A model generated the notes under the pieces. The model searched no databases and was not told the origin of the DNA. It was given only the letters and a program-made list of their open reading frames with translations. The translations under genes and the position numbers were made by a program. DNA of 64,000 bases from Piscicola geometra (taxonomy: Eukaryota > Annelida > Clitellata > Hirudinida > Piscicolidae). Numbering within the stretch: position 1 is the stretch's first letter; the number at the start of each line of letters is the position of its first letter. Location of the stretch: the NCBI GenBank assembly GCA_943735955.1, contig OX030959.1, positions 2,467,772 through 2,531,771 on the forward strand, in the 5' to 3' direction. This document shows positions 24,503-36,671 of this stretch, one piece after another.

Positions 24503-27500
24503 ATGGCTGCATCGACCAACTACTTTCACTGGGCAGACTACTTGGTCTTGGCCTTGGTTGTGACAGTCTTCGCCTTGGTTGGCTTCGTGGTTGGATGGCT
24601 GGATAGGAAGAAGATGACGGTCCGACACTTTTTCACTGCTAGCACTCTCATGCACTGGATTCCTGCGGGGTTGTCTATACAGGTTAAGCTTTTGATGCAT
24701 ATTATTTGAAATTTATTTGGACCTGAAACGCTCTAGGGCCTACTTATACCCAAGAATAAAGTGTTTTTGACTTAGCATTAGCTTCAAATCTGGTATATTC
24801 TTATAAGTTTAAAAAATCATTTACATTTATTTCCAATAAAACGGTTCATATGTTCTCAGTCTTCCTTCCTGTCTGCCATCTACATCCTCTCAACACCCAC
24901 CGAGTTTTATTACCACGGCACCATGTTCTACTTCCGAGTCCTAGCCTTTCTGACTGCCTATCCCATAGCTTCCCACCTCTGTCTCAGTATCTTCTACAAG
25001 CTCAAACTCGTCTCAATCTATCAGGTAAAGGCAGTTAAGTGCATCTTAAAACCGTTTGAAGAGTAGTTTGTCTCAATACATTTTTCAAAAATTCAATTTT
25101 CCTGACTTTGAAGTTTTAAATAAAGTATAATAATCTATAAATTTGTTCTATAACAGTATTTGGAGATGCGTTTCAACAGAGTAGTGAAACTGGCTGGCGC
25201 CCTGACTTTTATCGTTATGCTGGTTAGTGGCTTTGAATAAAGTGGATGAGAAAAGCATTCATAATGATTGAGAAAAATAGGTATTATTTATTTCGAGTTT
25301 TTTTGATTTAGCAATAACTCCATGAAGACCACTGAGATCTTCAAAATAAGTATTATTTATTTCGAGTTTTTTTGATTTAGCAATAACTTCATGAAGATCA
25401 CTGAGATCTTCAAAATAAGTATTATTTATTTCGAGTTTTTTTGATTTAGCAATAACTTCATGAAGACCACTGAGATCTTCAAAATAAGTATTATTTATTT
25501 CGAGTTTTTTTGATTTAGCAATAACTCCATGAAGACCACTGAGATCTTCAAAATAAGTATTATTTATTTCGAGTTTTTTTGATTTAGCAATAACTTCATG
25601 AAGTCCACTGAGATCTTCAAAATAAGTATTATTTATTTCGAGTTTTTTTGATTTAGCAATAACTTCATGAAGACCACTGAGATCTTCAAAATAAGTATTA
25701 TTTATTTCGAGTTTTTTTGATTTAGCAATAACTTCATGAAGACCACTGAGATCTTCAAAATAAGTATTATTTATTTCGAGTTTTTTTGATTTAGCAATAA
25801 CTCCATGAAGACCACTGAGATCTTCAAAGAATCTGGATATTTATATCCAAACAGCTTTAAAAATGCATTTATACAAAATGTTGTTTAAAAAAGTTTTTAT
25901 TCAAATTGCCAGCTCTTGTACATGTCTGTGGTGCTGTACACTCCAGCAACGGCTCTCGCCCAAGGTTTGAAGGCTGGTTGGAGACATGGGCGTATCCAGG
26001 GGGAAAAATGGATAAACATCTTACTAAAAAGCAACATTTTAAAATTGTTTGTTTACTTTAAATTGCAAAATATTCTGCTATGATAGAAACGGTAACAAAC
26101 ATGCTACAAAGTCCTTAGAAATTATGAAAACCAGACAACACATACAAATTATTTTGCATCTGTTGAAAGATTATCGAGATAAGACATTTTATTTTATAGA
26201 AGAAAATTTTAAAATTGCAGAAGATTACTCTGACAATCTGAATACAGATTTGACTGCAATTCGAATATTTTTTCGAAAAAAAAACACAATCATATTTTCT
26301 TCAAAATTTCGTTTTTTCTCCGATCGCAGGCAGCGTTGAGTTTAAACTAATTTTCATGCAAACAACATAAAAGGTCAATCGTTGAATGATTGAATCAAAA
26401 CGATTCATCTGTGTAAAAAAGGGTTATGATTTGGAAGGCATTGAAGGAAAAGAAGAATTGTGCTTTAACGCGTGGAATAACGTCAAAGATATTCCAGACA
26501 TCTGTATATTTTCAAACATTATGCAGGCATTATTAGTTTTGCTCACTCTACCCTGCACTACCAGCACTGAAAAACGTTCATTTAGCTCTCCCTCGGCAAA
26601 TAAAAACACGGCGGAGAAGCACTGTTGGTGAAAACCGACTCAATGGATTGGCCATGTTGAGCATTGGTATGGGTTTCAGCAAACAAAAAACAACTTATCG
26701 AAAAAGTAATTGTGAATTTTGCAAGTAACTCTCAAAAGCTTATTTTTTAAAACTATTTTTTTCTGTTTATAACGTGAATAAAGATGTTGTCCACAATATA
26801 TATAAAACAATAATATTACTAATAAATCAAGCCCATTAGTTTTGTCTTTGTGTTGAATGATGCAAACATTTGTTAGTAAATAACAAAAAGTAAAAACTGC
26901 CCCCTCCCTTTTATTTGGGGCTGGATACGACCAACGAAAGAGAAACGAAAGATATTTGTAAAAAATATAAACATACACACAATATTTTTCACATTTTTGT
27001 TTTTGTCCGTGTTATTTTTAAATAATTAATTTTTCTTATTTTTTGTGTCTTAAAAGCTCATTGAGTTTACACCACTTGAAGGATATTTGCATTTTTTATT
27101 GCTCTTAAATCTATTTTTAATCTAGTCCAAAAAAATCACTAATTATCATCTAAAATTCTTTTCACATTCAACAGTCACAGGTCTTTCCATCAACTTGTCC
27201 ATCTTCCTTTTCGGCTTCATTTGTCTTCTCTACACTCTTGGTGTGAGAAGACGCTCTAAAATAAACTTAACGTTTTGCTCTTAAGAATCATCCATTGAAT
27301 TATGCAATTATAATTCAAATATAATACAAGATGACTTATCTGATAGCTTTTTGGTCACTGCACAGGGTGGAATGAAGGCGACCATCTGGGTGGACTTTCT
27401 GCAGATGGCGGTGGTCTTCGTCAGCCTGGTTGGTCTCTTGATCAGAGGCAGCATCAAACTCGGAGGCTTCCAAGAGGTGCTTTTGCCTTGAGGACATTTT

Positions 27501-30336
27501 TTTTCTTTTTGGCGAAATATTTTGTTATGCGATTTTTCGATTGATTCAAAATTGAGATAGGTTTTTTTATTCCACGTATTTTCTGTTTTAAGAATAAGTT
27601 TGAAAATATATTTCAGGGAAGTGTTTTTTCTTTAATCTAAAAAATGTTTATGCATGGTAACAGGTGTGGAGAATCAACCAGGAGGGTGGAAGGATCATTT
27701 TTAACGAGTAAGTTATGAAGCAATATAATGCGAAAAGTAAAAATGAACACTCGGTGATTACTCATCATTCATTCATACAGTCTATTATTTTCTTGTCATA
27801 TTTTACGCTGTACTTCTTTTTTTCTTTCCACCACCAGATTCCGACCAGATCCCACCCTCCACTTGAGCTTCTGGACACAATGCATTGGCAGTCTCTTCAT
27901 CAACTTCTCTCTGTACGTTTCCAGTCAGAACGTCATCCAGAAGTTCCTCTCCGTCAGCTCCCTCAGAGACGCCCACAAGTGCTTCTTCTAAAATTCTATT
28001 CTAACCCTTTTCTAATTATTTGAAAATTCCTCTTTCATTCAAGCAGTTGGTTTTTCGTAGATGGGGACATTTTATATACAATTTTTATAGCTAACCTAAT
28101 CAACATTGTAAATTGATTATAGATTTTATATTTCTTATTATATAACATATTTCTATAAGATTTATTCCCCTTCAGAGCGGTATACTTGAGCTCGATCGCT
28201 GGCGTGGTCTTCTTCACACTGGTCTCGTTGATCGGCCTCCTGACTTACGCACACTTCCACGACTGCGACCCCATCGAGAGCGGCAGGTCCACCAGTCGAA
28301 ACCAGGTTTTGTTTTGCGCGATTTGCTTTTCGTCGCTAATTGTGAAAGGTGGAATTTGTGATGAGCGTTCTTAAAGGCAAATTAACAAAAAAGAATCTTT
28401 TATTTTTCTACCAAAGTGATTTTTGCATTGTTTTTTTTGCAGATTGTGCCCCTGTTGGTGATGGAGATGATGGGTGACTTGCCTGGTTTTCCTGGATTAT
28501 TCATGGCTGCTGTTTTCAGCGCAGCTTTAAGGTCTAAAATATTCTAACAAATAAAATCCTAAATTATGTTTTATGAACACAATTAGTTTTTAATATTTTT
28601 ATTTTCCATACATTTGATCAGCACCCTCTCCGGCGGTCTGAACTCGTTGACGGCGATAATGATGTCAGACTTTATAATTCCAACTTGCGAGTGGAAGAAT
28701 GTTCTTTTGAAGGAGAGAAGCAAAGGCATCTTAATGAGGATTATAGGTTCGTTGTTTGTGGGCGAGTCATCTATGAAATATTTTTCAAATGGTAGAAAAT
28801 TAATTCACTTTAGCTTGGTTTCGATTCGAACCGTCGCTTTATTGCTTCAAAGGAGCACTGCATTCTATGGAAAGAAGAAGCTGTAATGTAAAATTAATTC
28901 AACAAAAATATTCTTTAATACCATTAAATAATCTTATTTTAAATTATATTTTCCATTCCAATAAACAGTTCTTCTATTTGGAGTTTTCTGCATCGGCTCA
29001 GGATACTGGGCTGAAAACCTGGGACCATCTGGTGTGAGGGTTTCACTGAGCTTGTTTGGATTCATCGGAGGTCCAATGACCTCTGTGATACTCCTGGGCA
29101 TGTTTTTCCCCTTCATCAACAGCATTGTGAGTATCTGTAAAAAAACTTTGTCAAAATATTATAAATTGATATGCTTCAATCTATTCTTAAATAATGGGAT
29201 ATAACAGGAATGGCAATGGTTCTAAAACGAAGAACTTGAAATATATAATCTTCATTACTGTTTTTTAATTAATTTTTTAGAATCTAAAAAACTTTTCGGG
29301 TACCTTTGCCATCCCTAATGAATAAATTGTATTTCTTATTTCGAAAATTATTAAACTAAGGGAGCTATGGCGGGTCTGGTGAGCAGTTTGGCAGTTTCCT
29401 CGTGGATCGCAGTGGGTGGAATCCTCTTCGATGGACCTCAAGTTCCTCTGGCAGTCTCCACTGCTTCCTGCCTCCTCAACACCACTCGTCTGCTCTACAC
29501 CACCTCCACCAGCGCCACAACGTTGAGATTTTTAAAAAATAAAAACTTCCTTTCGTACCTATGTATTTATTATATCCTTTGAAGATTTGTTCAATTTTAA
29601 ACATTGAACCGACAGCAAAAATGTCTAAAAAATAATTTTCATTTCTATCTTAGTTTCACTTTAAAAGACCAAAGATAATCTTAACTCTTTAAAACTCACG
29701 CAGCGATCTAATCATAGACCCGCGAGAAAATGTTTTTTGGTTGTACAAGGTCTCTCTTTTCTACTACGCCTTGTTGTCGATGCTGGTGGCAGTGGTGGTT
29801 GCTGTGCCCGTGTCTCTGATCACTGGTAGGTTCTTGTCGGGAAATATATAGGTTTTAGCTTCAGTTTTTATTGATCTTATTAAAGTTCTAAACAAATAAT
29901 TTACTACTGTGGACACCTTGCTTTCTAACACACCCTTAGGACGAGCTAGAAATACCGATAGACGATTACTGAGCAGTTTCATGAGAAGATATGGAAAGGA
30001 AGAACTTGTAGGCGTTTTAATAACATCTTTAAAAAATAAAAAATATTATCTCATTAAATTTATCAATATTTGAATTTAAAAAGAAACTTACGGGTGTGGT
30101 TTTAGAGACACCAAATCTAAGATATTTTGTAACTTCTGTTTTATTTTTTTCTATTTGCTTCATTAAATCTTTTTATAGTAAAAATATTGCCAAAAAAATT
30201 TATTAAAAATTGACTTTAGGAGCAGACTGGTTCGACTCTGGAGAATGCCACCGAAAAGATCTCACAAACCAAGGAAGTTACCTCAGCTCCTTCCAATGTC
30301 CCTGTCAATGACAGTCTCACAATTAGTTGTTTTTAA
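24503..30336 (+). CDS. SLC5 sodium/solute symporter, paralogue D (598 aa), E/C mosaic
   Basis: Sixteen exons with the same lengths as C splice to 1797 nt: 24503-24682, 24860-25024, 25157-25222, 25913-25964, 27175-27242, 27366-27476, 27664-27707, 27838-27978, 28176-28305, 28443-28531, 28622-28746, 28969-29126, 29361-29521, 29704-29825, 29940-30007, 30220-30336. The frame is intact. The protein is nearly identical to E and C and keeps Ser349-Thr350 at the Na2 site. A few residues are private, such as Gly before GGMK (Ala in C and E) and Glu at the exon 7/8 join. Intron 3 holds a 69-bp minisatellite (8 copies) and intron 4 a dead hAT element. The 5' two thirds, introns included, match E; the 3' end from intron 12 on matches C. 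Confidence 0.92.
25279..25830. repeat. 69-bp minisatellite, 8 copies, intron 3 of gene D
   Basis: The unit includes TATTATTTATTTCGAG, TTTTTTTGATTTAGCAATAA and CACTGAGATCTTC. Eight copies follow at 69-bp spacing with few substitutions. The equivalent array in gene E has five copies; intron 3 of gene C has none. Confidence 0.95.
25985..26935 (+). mobile_element. Decayed hAT-superfamily DNA transposon in intron 4 of gene D
   Basis: The left end reads CATGGGCGTATCCAG and the right end is its imperfect inverted copy (CTGGATACGACCA...). The 8 bases before the left end are GTTGGAGA (25977-25984); the decayed right duplicate is about 26936-26943. Inside, near 26460-26665 on the plus strand and broken by a frameshift, is a hAT dimerisation-domain remnant: LLTLPCTTSTEKRSFSS, then after the shift RSTVGENRLNGLAML. 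This pattern (T-L-P-x-T-T-x-T-E-R-S-F-S ... R-L-N-G-L-A) is typical of ZMYM1/P52rIPK-like hAT transposases. At about 0.95 kb with stops, it is not autonomous. The same insertion is in gene E; gene C has the empty site. Confidence 0.88.
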
Positions 30337-31045
30337 TTGTTTTCAGCTCTAACATTTGCACACAAAAAAATATTCGTAATCTGCTGCAGCAAAATAAAAT
30401 ATATTTATAGTAAAAGAGAGTAATAGTAGTGGTTTCAGTGGCGATGATGATGATAATGATGCAGATCTACCATAGGAAATTATCAAAGGTGGGTTCGGAT
30501 AATTATAATTTGAATTCATTAATAGTTAATAAATTAACTAAAGTATCAAAATACAATTAGAAAATAATTTAAATGACGGTTGTTTAAGTTCGATGTACAA
30601 TTATGTAATAGGAATAAATAGTTTGATTTTTAATAGTTTGATTTTTATTAAAATTATTGAAAAATATTATAAAAAATTTATATTTAATTTGAGGCTATTT
30701 CATGTTGACATTGTAATAATTGTAAAACAAGGAAGCGTATTAATGTAAGAAAGTCATGCCTACACGAAGCATGAGAGGTTGTTGAAAATTCTGTATTTAT
30801 AACTAAGCCTTTTTTGATTCAGTTAATAAAACACTTGAACGTTATGAAATTATGAACTAAAATAGTCTGAAAATACACTTCAAAGTACCGATGGCTCGAA
30901 TAAAACGCTGAAAAAGCCTTTAAGCAACTTTATAAAATAGGATTTTTTATCTTTAGTCAAAAGATTATTTTAGATATTAAACTAATTGAAAAACTAAAAT
31001 TAATTTATTTCTAAAAACCTTTTTGAACTCAAATCATTCGGATAA
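30337..31045. other. D-E intergenic spacer, near-copy of the C-D spacer
   Basis: Holds the 3' UTR of gene D and the upstream region of gene E. It aligns almost base for base with 23796-24502. AATAAA occurs at 30825. Confidence 0.85.
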
Positions 31046-34000
31046 ATGGCTGCATCGACCAACTACTTTCACTGGGCAGACTACTTGGTCTTGGCCTTGG
31101 TTGTGACAGTCTTCGCCTTGGTTGGCTTCGTGGTTGGATGGCTGGATAGGAAGAAGATGACGATCCGACACTTTTTCACTGCTAGCACTCTCATGCACTG
31201 GATTCCTGCGGGGTTGTCTATACAGGTTAAGCTTTTGATGCATATTATTTGAAATTTATTTGGACCTGAAACGCTCTAGGGCCTACTTATAGCCAAGAAT
31301 AAAGTGTTTTTGACTTAGCATTAGCTTCAAATCTGGTATATTCTTATAAGTTTAAAAAATCATTTACATTTATTTCCAATAAAACGGTTCATATGTTCTC
31401 AGTCTTCCTTCCTGTCTGCCATCTACATCCTCTCAACACCCACCGAGTTTTATTACCACGGCACCATGTTCTACTTCCGAGTCCTAGCCTTTCTGACTGC
31501 CTATCCCATAGCTTCCCACCTCTGTCTCAGTATCTTCTACAAGCTCAAACTCGTCTCAATCTATCAGGTAAAGGCAGTTAAGTGCATCTTAAAACCGTTT
31601 GAAGAGTAGTTTGTCTCAATACATTTTTCAAAAATTCAATTTTCCTGACTTTGAAGTTTTAAATAAAGTATAATAATCTATAAATTTGTTCTATAACAGT
31701 ATTTGGAGATGCGTTTCAACAGAGTAGTGAAACTGGCTGGCGCCCTGACTTTTATCGTTATGCTGGTTAGTGGCTTTGAATAAAGTGGATGAGAAAAGCA
31801 TCCATAATGATTGAGAAAAAAAAGTATTATTTATTTCGAGTTTTTTTGATTTAGCAATAACTTCATGAAGATCACTGAGATCTTCAAAATAAGTATTATT
31901 TATTTCGAGTTTTTTTGATTTAGCAATAACTTCATGAAGATCACTGAGATCTTCAAAATAAGTATTATTTATTTCGAGTTTTTTTGATTTAGCAATAACT
32001 TCATGAAGTCCACTGAGATCTTCAAAATAAGTATTATTTATTTCGAGTTTTTTTGATTTAGCAATAACTTCATGAAGTCCACTGAGATCTTCAAAATAAT
32101 TATTATTTATTTCGAGTTTTTTTGATTTAGCAATAACTTCATGAAGTCCACTGAGATCTTCAAAGAATCTGGATATTTATATCCAAACAGTTTAAAAAAA
32201 TGCATTTATACAAAATGTTGTTTAAAAAAGTTTTTATTCAAATTGCCAGCTCTTGTACATGTCTGTGGTGCTGTACACTCCAGCAACGGCTCTCGCCCAA
32301 GGTTTGAAGGCTGGTTGGAGACATGGGCGTATCCAGGGGGACAAATGGATAAACATCTTACTAAAAAGCAACATTTTAAAATTGTTTGTTTACTTTAAAT
32401 TGCAAAATATTCTGCTATGATAGAAACGGTAACAAACATGCTACAAAGTCCTTCAAAATTATAAAAACCAGACAACACATACAAATTATTTTGCATCTGT
32501 TGAAAGATTATCGAGATAAGACATTTTATTTTATAGAAGAAAAGTTTAAAATGCAGAAGATTACTCTGACAATCTGAATACAGATTTGACTGCAATTCGA
32601 ATATTTTTTCGAAAAAAAACACAATCATATTTTCTTCAAAATTTCGTTTTTTCTCCGATCGCAGGCAGCGTTGAGTTTAAACTAATTTTCATGCAAACAA
32701 CATAAAAGGTCAATCGTTGAATGATTGAATCAAAACGATTCATCTGTGTAAAAAAGGGTTATGATTTGGAAGGCATTGAAGGAAAAGAAGAATTGTGCTT
32801 TAACGCGTGGAATAACGTCAAGGATATTCCAGACATCTGTATATTTTTCAAACATTATGCAGGCATTATTAGTTTTTCTCACTCTACCCTGCACTACCAG
32901 CACTGAAAAACGTTCATTTAGCTCTCCCTCGGCAAATAAAAACACGGCGGAGAAGCACTGTTGGTGAAAACCGACTCAATAGATTGGCCATGTTGAGCAT
33001 TGCTATGGGTTTCAGCAAACAAAAAACACTTATCGAAAAAGTAATTGTGAATTTTGCAAGTAACTCTCAAAAGCTTATTTTTTTAAACTATTTTTTTCTG
33101 TTTATAACGTGAATAAAGATTTTGTCCACAATATATATAAAACAATAATATTACTAATAAATCAAGCACATTAGTTTTGTCTTTGTGTTGAATGATGCAA
33201 ACATTTGTTAGTAAATAACAAAAAGTAAAAACTGCCCCCTCCCTTTTATTAGGGGCTGGATACGACCATGGCTGGAGAAACGAAAGATATTTGTAAAAAA
33301 TATAAACATACACACAATATTTTTCACATATTTGTTTTTGTCCATGTTATTTTTAAATAATTAATTTTTCTTATTTTTTGTGTCTTAAAAGCTCATTTAG
33401 TTTACACCACTTGAAGGATATATGCATTTTTTATTGCTCTTAAATCTATTTTTAATCTAGTCCAAAAAAATCACTAATTATCATCTAAAATTCTTTTCAC
33501 ATTCAACAGTCACAGGTCTTTCCATCAACTTGTCCATCTTCCTTTTCGGCTTCATTTGTCTTCTCTACACTCTTGCTGTGAGAAGACGCTCTAAAAATAA
33601 ACTTAACGTTTTGCTCTTAAGAATCATCCATTGAATTATGCAATTATAATTCAAATATAATACAAGATGACTTATCTGATAGCTTTTTGGTCACTGCACA
33701 GGGTGGAATGAAGGCGACCATCTGGGTGGACTTTCTGCAGATGGCGGTGGTCTTCGTCAGCCTGGTTGGTCTCTTGATCAGAGGCAGCATCAAACTCGGA
33801 GGCTTCCAAGAGGTGCTTTTGCCTTGAGGACATTTTTTAAATATTTTTTTTTGGCGAAATATTTTGTTATGCGATTTTTCGATTGATTCAAAATTGAGAT
33901 AGTTTTTTATTCCACGTATTTTCTGTTTTAAGAATAAGTTTGAAAATATATTTCAGAGAAGTGTTTTTTCTTTAATCTAAAAAATGTTTATGCATGGTAA

Positions 34001-36671
34001 CAGGTGTGGAGAATCAACCAGGAGGGTGGAAGGATCATTTTTAACGAGTAAGTTATGAAGCAATATAATGCGAAAAGTAAAAATGAACACTCGGTGATTA
34101 CTCATCATTCATTCATACAGTCTATTATTTTCTTGTCATATTTTACGCTGTACTTCTTTTTTTCTTTCCACCACCAGCTTCCGACCAGATCCCACCCTCC
34201 ACTTGAGCTTCTGGACACAATGCATTGGCAGTCTCTTCATCAACTTCTCTCTGTACGTTTCCAGTCAGAACGTCATCCAGAAGTTCCTCTCCGTCAGCTC
34301 CCTCAGAGACGCCCACAAGTGCTTCTTCTAAAATTCTATTCTAACCCTTTTCTAATTATTTGAAAATTCCTCTTTTATTCAAGCAGTTGGTTTTTCGTAG
34401 ATAGGGACATTTTATATACAATTTTAATAGCTAACCTAATCAACATTGTAAATTGATTATAGATTTTATATGTCTTTTTATATAACATCTTTCTATAAGA
34501 TTTATTCCTCTTCAGAGCAGTATACTTGAGCTCGATCGCTGGCGTGGTCTTCTTCACACTGGTCTCGTTGATCGGCCTTCTGACTTACGCACACTTCCAC
34601 GACTGCGACCCCATCGAGAGCGGCAGGTCCACCAGTCGAAACCAGGTTTTGTTTTGCGCGAATTGCTTTTCGTCGCTAATTGTGAAAGGTGGAATTTGGA
34701 GATCAGCGTTCTTAAAGGCAAATTAATAAAAAATAATAATTTATTTTTCTACAAAAGTGATTTTCGCATTGTTTTCTTTGCAGATTGTGCCCCTGTTGGT
34801 GATGGAGATGATGGGTGACTTGCCTGGTTTTCCTGGATTATTCTTGGCTGCTGTTTTCAGCGCAGCTTTAAGGTCTAAAATATTCTAACAAATAAAATCT
34901 TAAAATATGTTTTATGAACACAATTAATTTTTATTATTTTTATTTTCCATACATTTGATCAGCACCCTCTCCGGCGGTCTGAACTCGTTGACGGCGATAA
35001 TGATGTCAGACTTTATAATTCCAACTTGCGAGTGGAAGAATGTTCTTTTGAAGGAGAGAAGCAAAGGCATCTTAATGAGGATTATAGGTTCGTTGTTTGT
35101 GGGCGAGTCATCTATTAAATATTTTTCAAATGGTAGAAAATTAATTCAGTTTAGCTTGGTTTCGATTCGAACCGTCGCTTTATTGCTTCAAAGGAGCACT
35201 GCATTCTATGGAAAGAAGAAGCTGTAATTTAAAATTAATTCAACAAAAATATTCTTCAATACCATTCATTAATCCTATTTTAAATTATATTTTCCCTTCC
35301 AATAAACAGTTCTTCTATTTGGAGCTTTCTGCATCGGCTCAGGATACTGGGCTGAAAACCTGGGACCATCTGGTGTGAGGGTTTCACTGAGCTTGTTTGG
35401 ATTCATCGGAGGTCCAATGACCTCTGTGATACTCCTGGGCATGTTTTTCCCCTTCATCAACAGCATTGTGAGTATCTGTAAAAAAACTTTGTCAAAATAT
35501 TAGAAATTGATATGCTTCAATTTATTCTTAAATAATGGGATATAACAGGAATGGCAATGGGTCTAAAACGAAGAACTTGAAATATATAATCTTCATTACT
35601 GTTTTTTAAATAATTTTTTAGAATCTAAAAAACTTTTTGGGTACCCTTTGCCATCCCTAATAAATAAATTGTATTTCTTATTTCGAAAATTATAAAACTA
35701 AGGGAGCTATGGCGGGTCTGGTGAGCAGTTTGGCAGTTTCCTCGTGGATCGCAGTGGGTGGAATCCTCTTCGATGGACCTCAAGTTCCTCTGGCAGTCTC
35801 CACTGCTTCCTGCCTCCTCAACACCACTCGTCTGCTCAACACCACCTCCACCAGCGCCACAACGTTGAGATTTTTTGGATTAATATTTATAAACTGTCTT
35901 TTAATTCTATTGTTCATATCCTTTACGGATTTAGTGCAATTACAAACTTTCAATCGACAAGAAAAATATCTATTAACAAAATGTCCATCATGATGCTATT
36001 TTTCAAACCAATTGTAAATCTTAACTCTTTAAAACTCACGCAGCGATCTAATCATAGACCCGCGAGAAAATGTTTTTTGGTTGTACAAGGTCTCTCTTTT
36101 CTACTACGCCTTGTTGTCGGTGCTGGTGGCAGTGGTGGTTGCTGTGCCCGTGTCTCTGATCACTGGTAGGTTCTTGTCGGGAAATATATAGGTTTTAGCT
36201 TCAGCGTGTTTTTATGGATCTTGTTGAAGTTCGAGACCTAACCTTCCCCACTAACACACACATTTACTAAATCCCCAAGGACGAGCTAGAAATACCGATA
36301 GACGATTACTGAGCAGTTTCGTGAGAAGATATGGAAAGGAAGAACTTGTAGGCGTCATTAATACTATTTAAAAACCAGCTTTTAGATAATTAAAGCATAA
36401 GCTCATTAAATCTATCAATAGTTGAATCTTCTAACAAACTTATGGAAGATATTTTGTGCTTTCTATTTTTAAAAAGTTTATTTTTGGGCACATTTTCATT
36501 AAATGATTTTTTATAAATGTTTTTCTACTTTTATATATTTTTAATTGACTTTAGGAGCAGACTGGTTCGACTCTGGAGCAGGCCACCGAAAAGATCTCAC
36601 AAACCAAGGAAGTTACCCCAGCTCCTTCCAATGTCCCTGTCAATGACAGTCTCACAATTAGTTGTTTTTAA
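31046..36671 (+). CDS. SLC5 sodium/solute symporter, paralogue E (598 aa)
   Basis: Sixteen exons splice to 1797 nt: 31046-31225, 31403-31567, 31700-31765, 32250-32301, 33510-33577, 33702-33812, 34004-34047, 34178-34318, 34516-34645, 34784-34872, 34963-35087, 35310-35467, 35703-35863, 36044-36165, 36280-36347, 36555-36671. The frame is intact and every exon equals its counterpart in C and D in length. The sodium-site pair is Ser349-Thr350, as in most family members. Introns 12 and 14 and the 3' flank differ from C and D, whereas the upstream flank and introns 1-11 match D. Intron 3 has five copies of the 69-bp repeat, and intron 4 holds the better-preserved hAT copy. Substrate unknown. Confidence 0.92.
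31822..32166. repeat. 69-bp minisatellite, 5 copies, intron 3 of gene E
   Basis: Same 69-bp unit as the array at 25279-25830 in gene D, in the same intron position, but with five copies. Confidence 0.95.
32322..33270 (+). mobile_element. Decayed hAT-superfamily DNA transposon in intron 4 of gene E
   Basis: The ends are CATGGGCGTATCCAG on the left and CTGGATACGACCATG on the right, an inverted pair with one mismatch. Flanking 8-base direct repeats are GTTGGAGA (32314-32321) and GCTGGAGA (33271-33278), 7 of 8 matching, as expected for a hAT insertion. The dimerisation-domain remnant is again frameshifted (about 32800-33005). This is the orthologous insertion to the one in gene D, copied by the gene duplication and not by a second transposition. 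Confidence 0.9.

Noticed and set aside
25279..25830. Regularly spaced 69-bp repeats considered as a CRISPR-like array
   Set aside because: The units are contiguous with no unique spacers and lie in an animal gene intron; this is a minisatellite.
26676..26978. 100-codon minus-strand frame within intron 4 of gene D (and its copy in E)
   Set aside because: It spans the right part and terminus of the hAT element, is not conserved in frame between the two copies, and resembles no transposase region I know.
24503..36671. Genes D and/or E as pseudogenes
   Set aside because: Manual splicing gives 1797-nt intact frames with exon lengths identical to gene C; no stop or frameshift was found in the exons.
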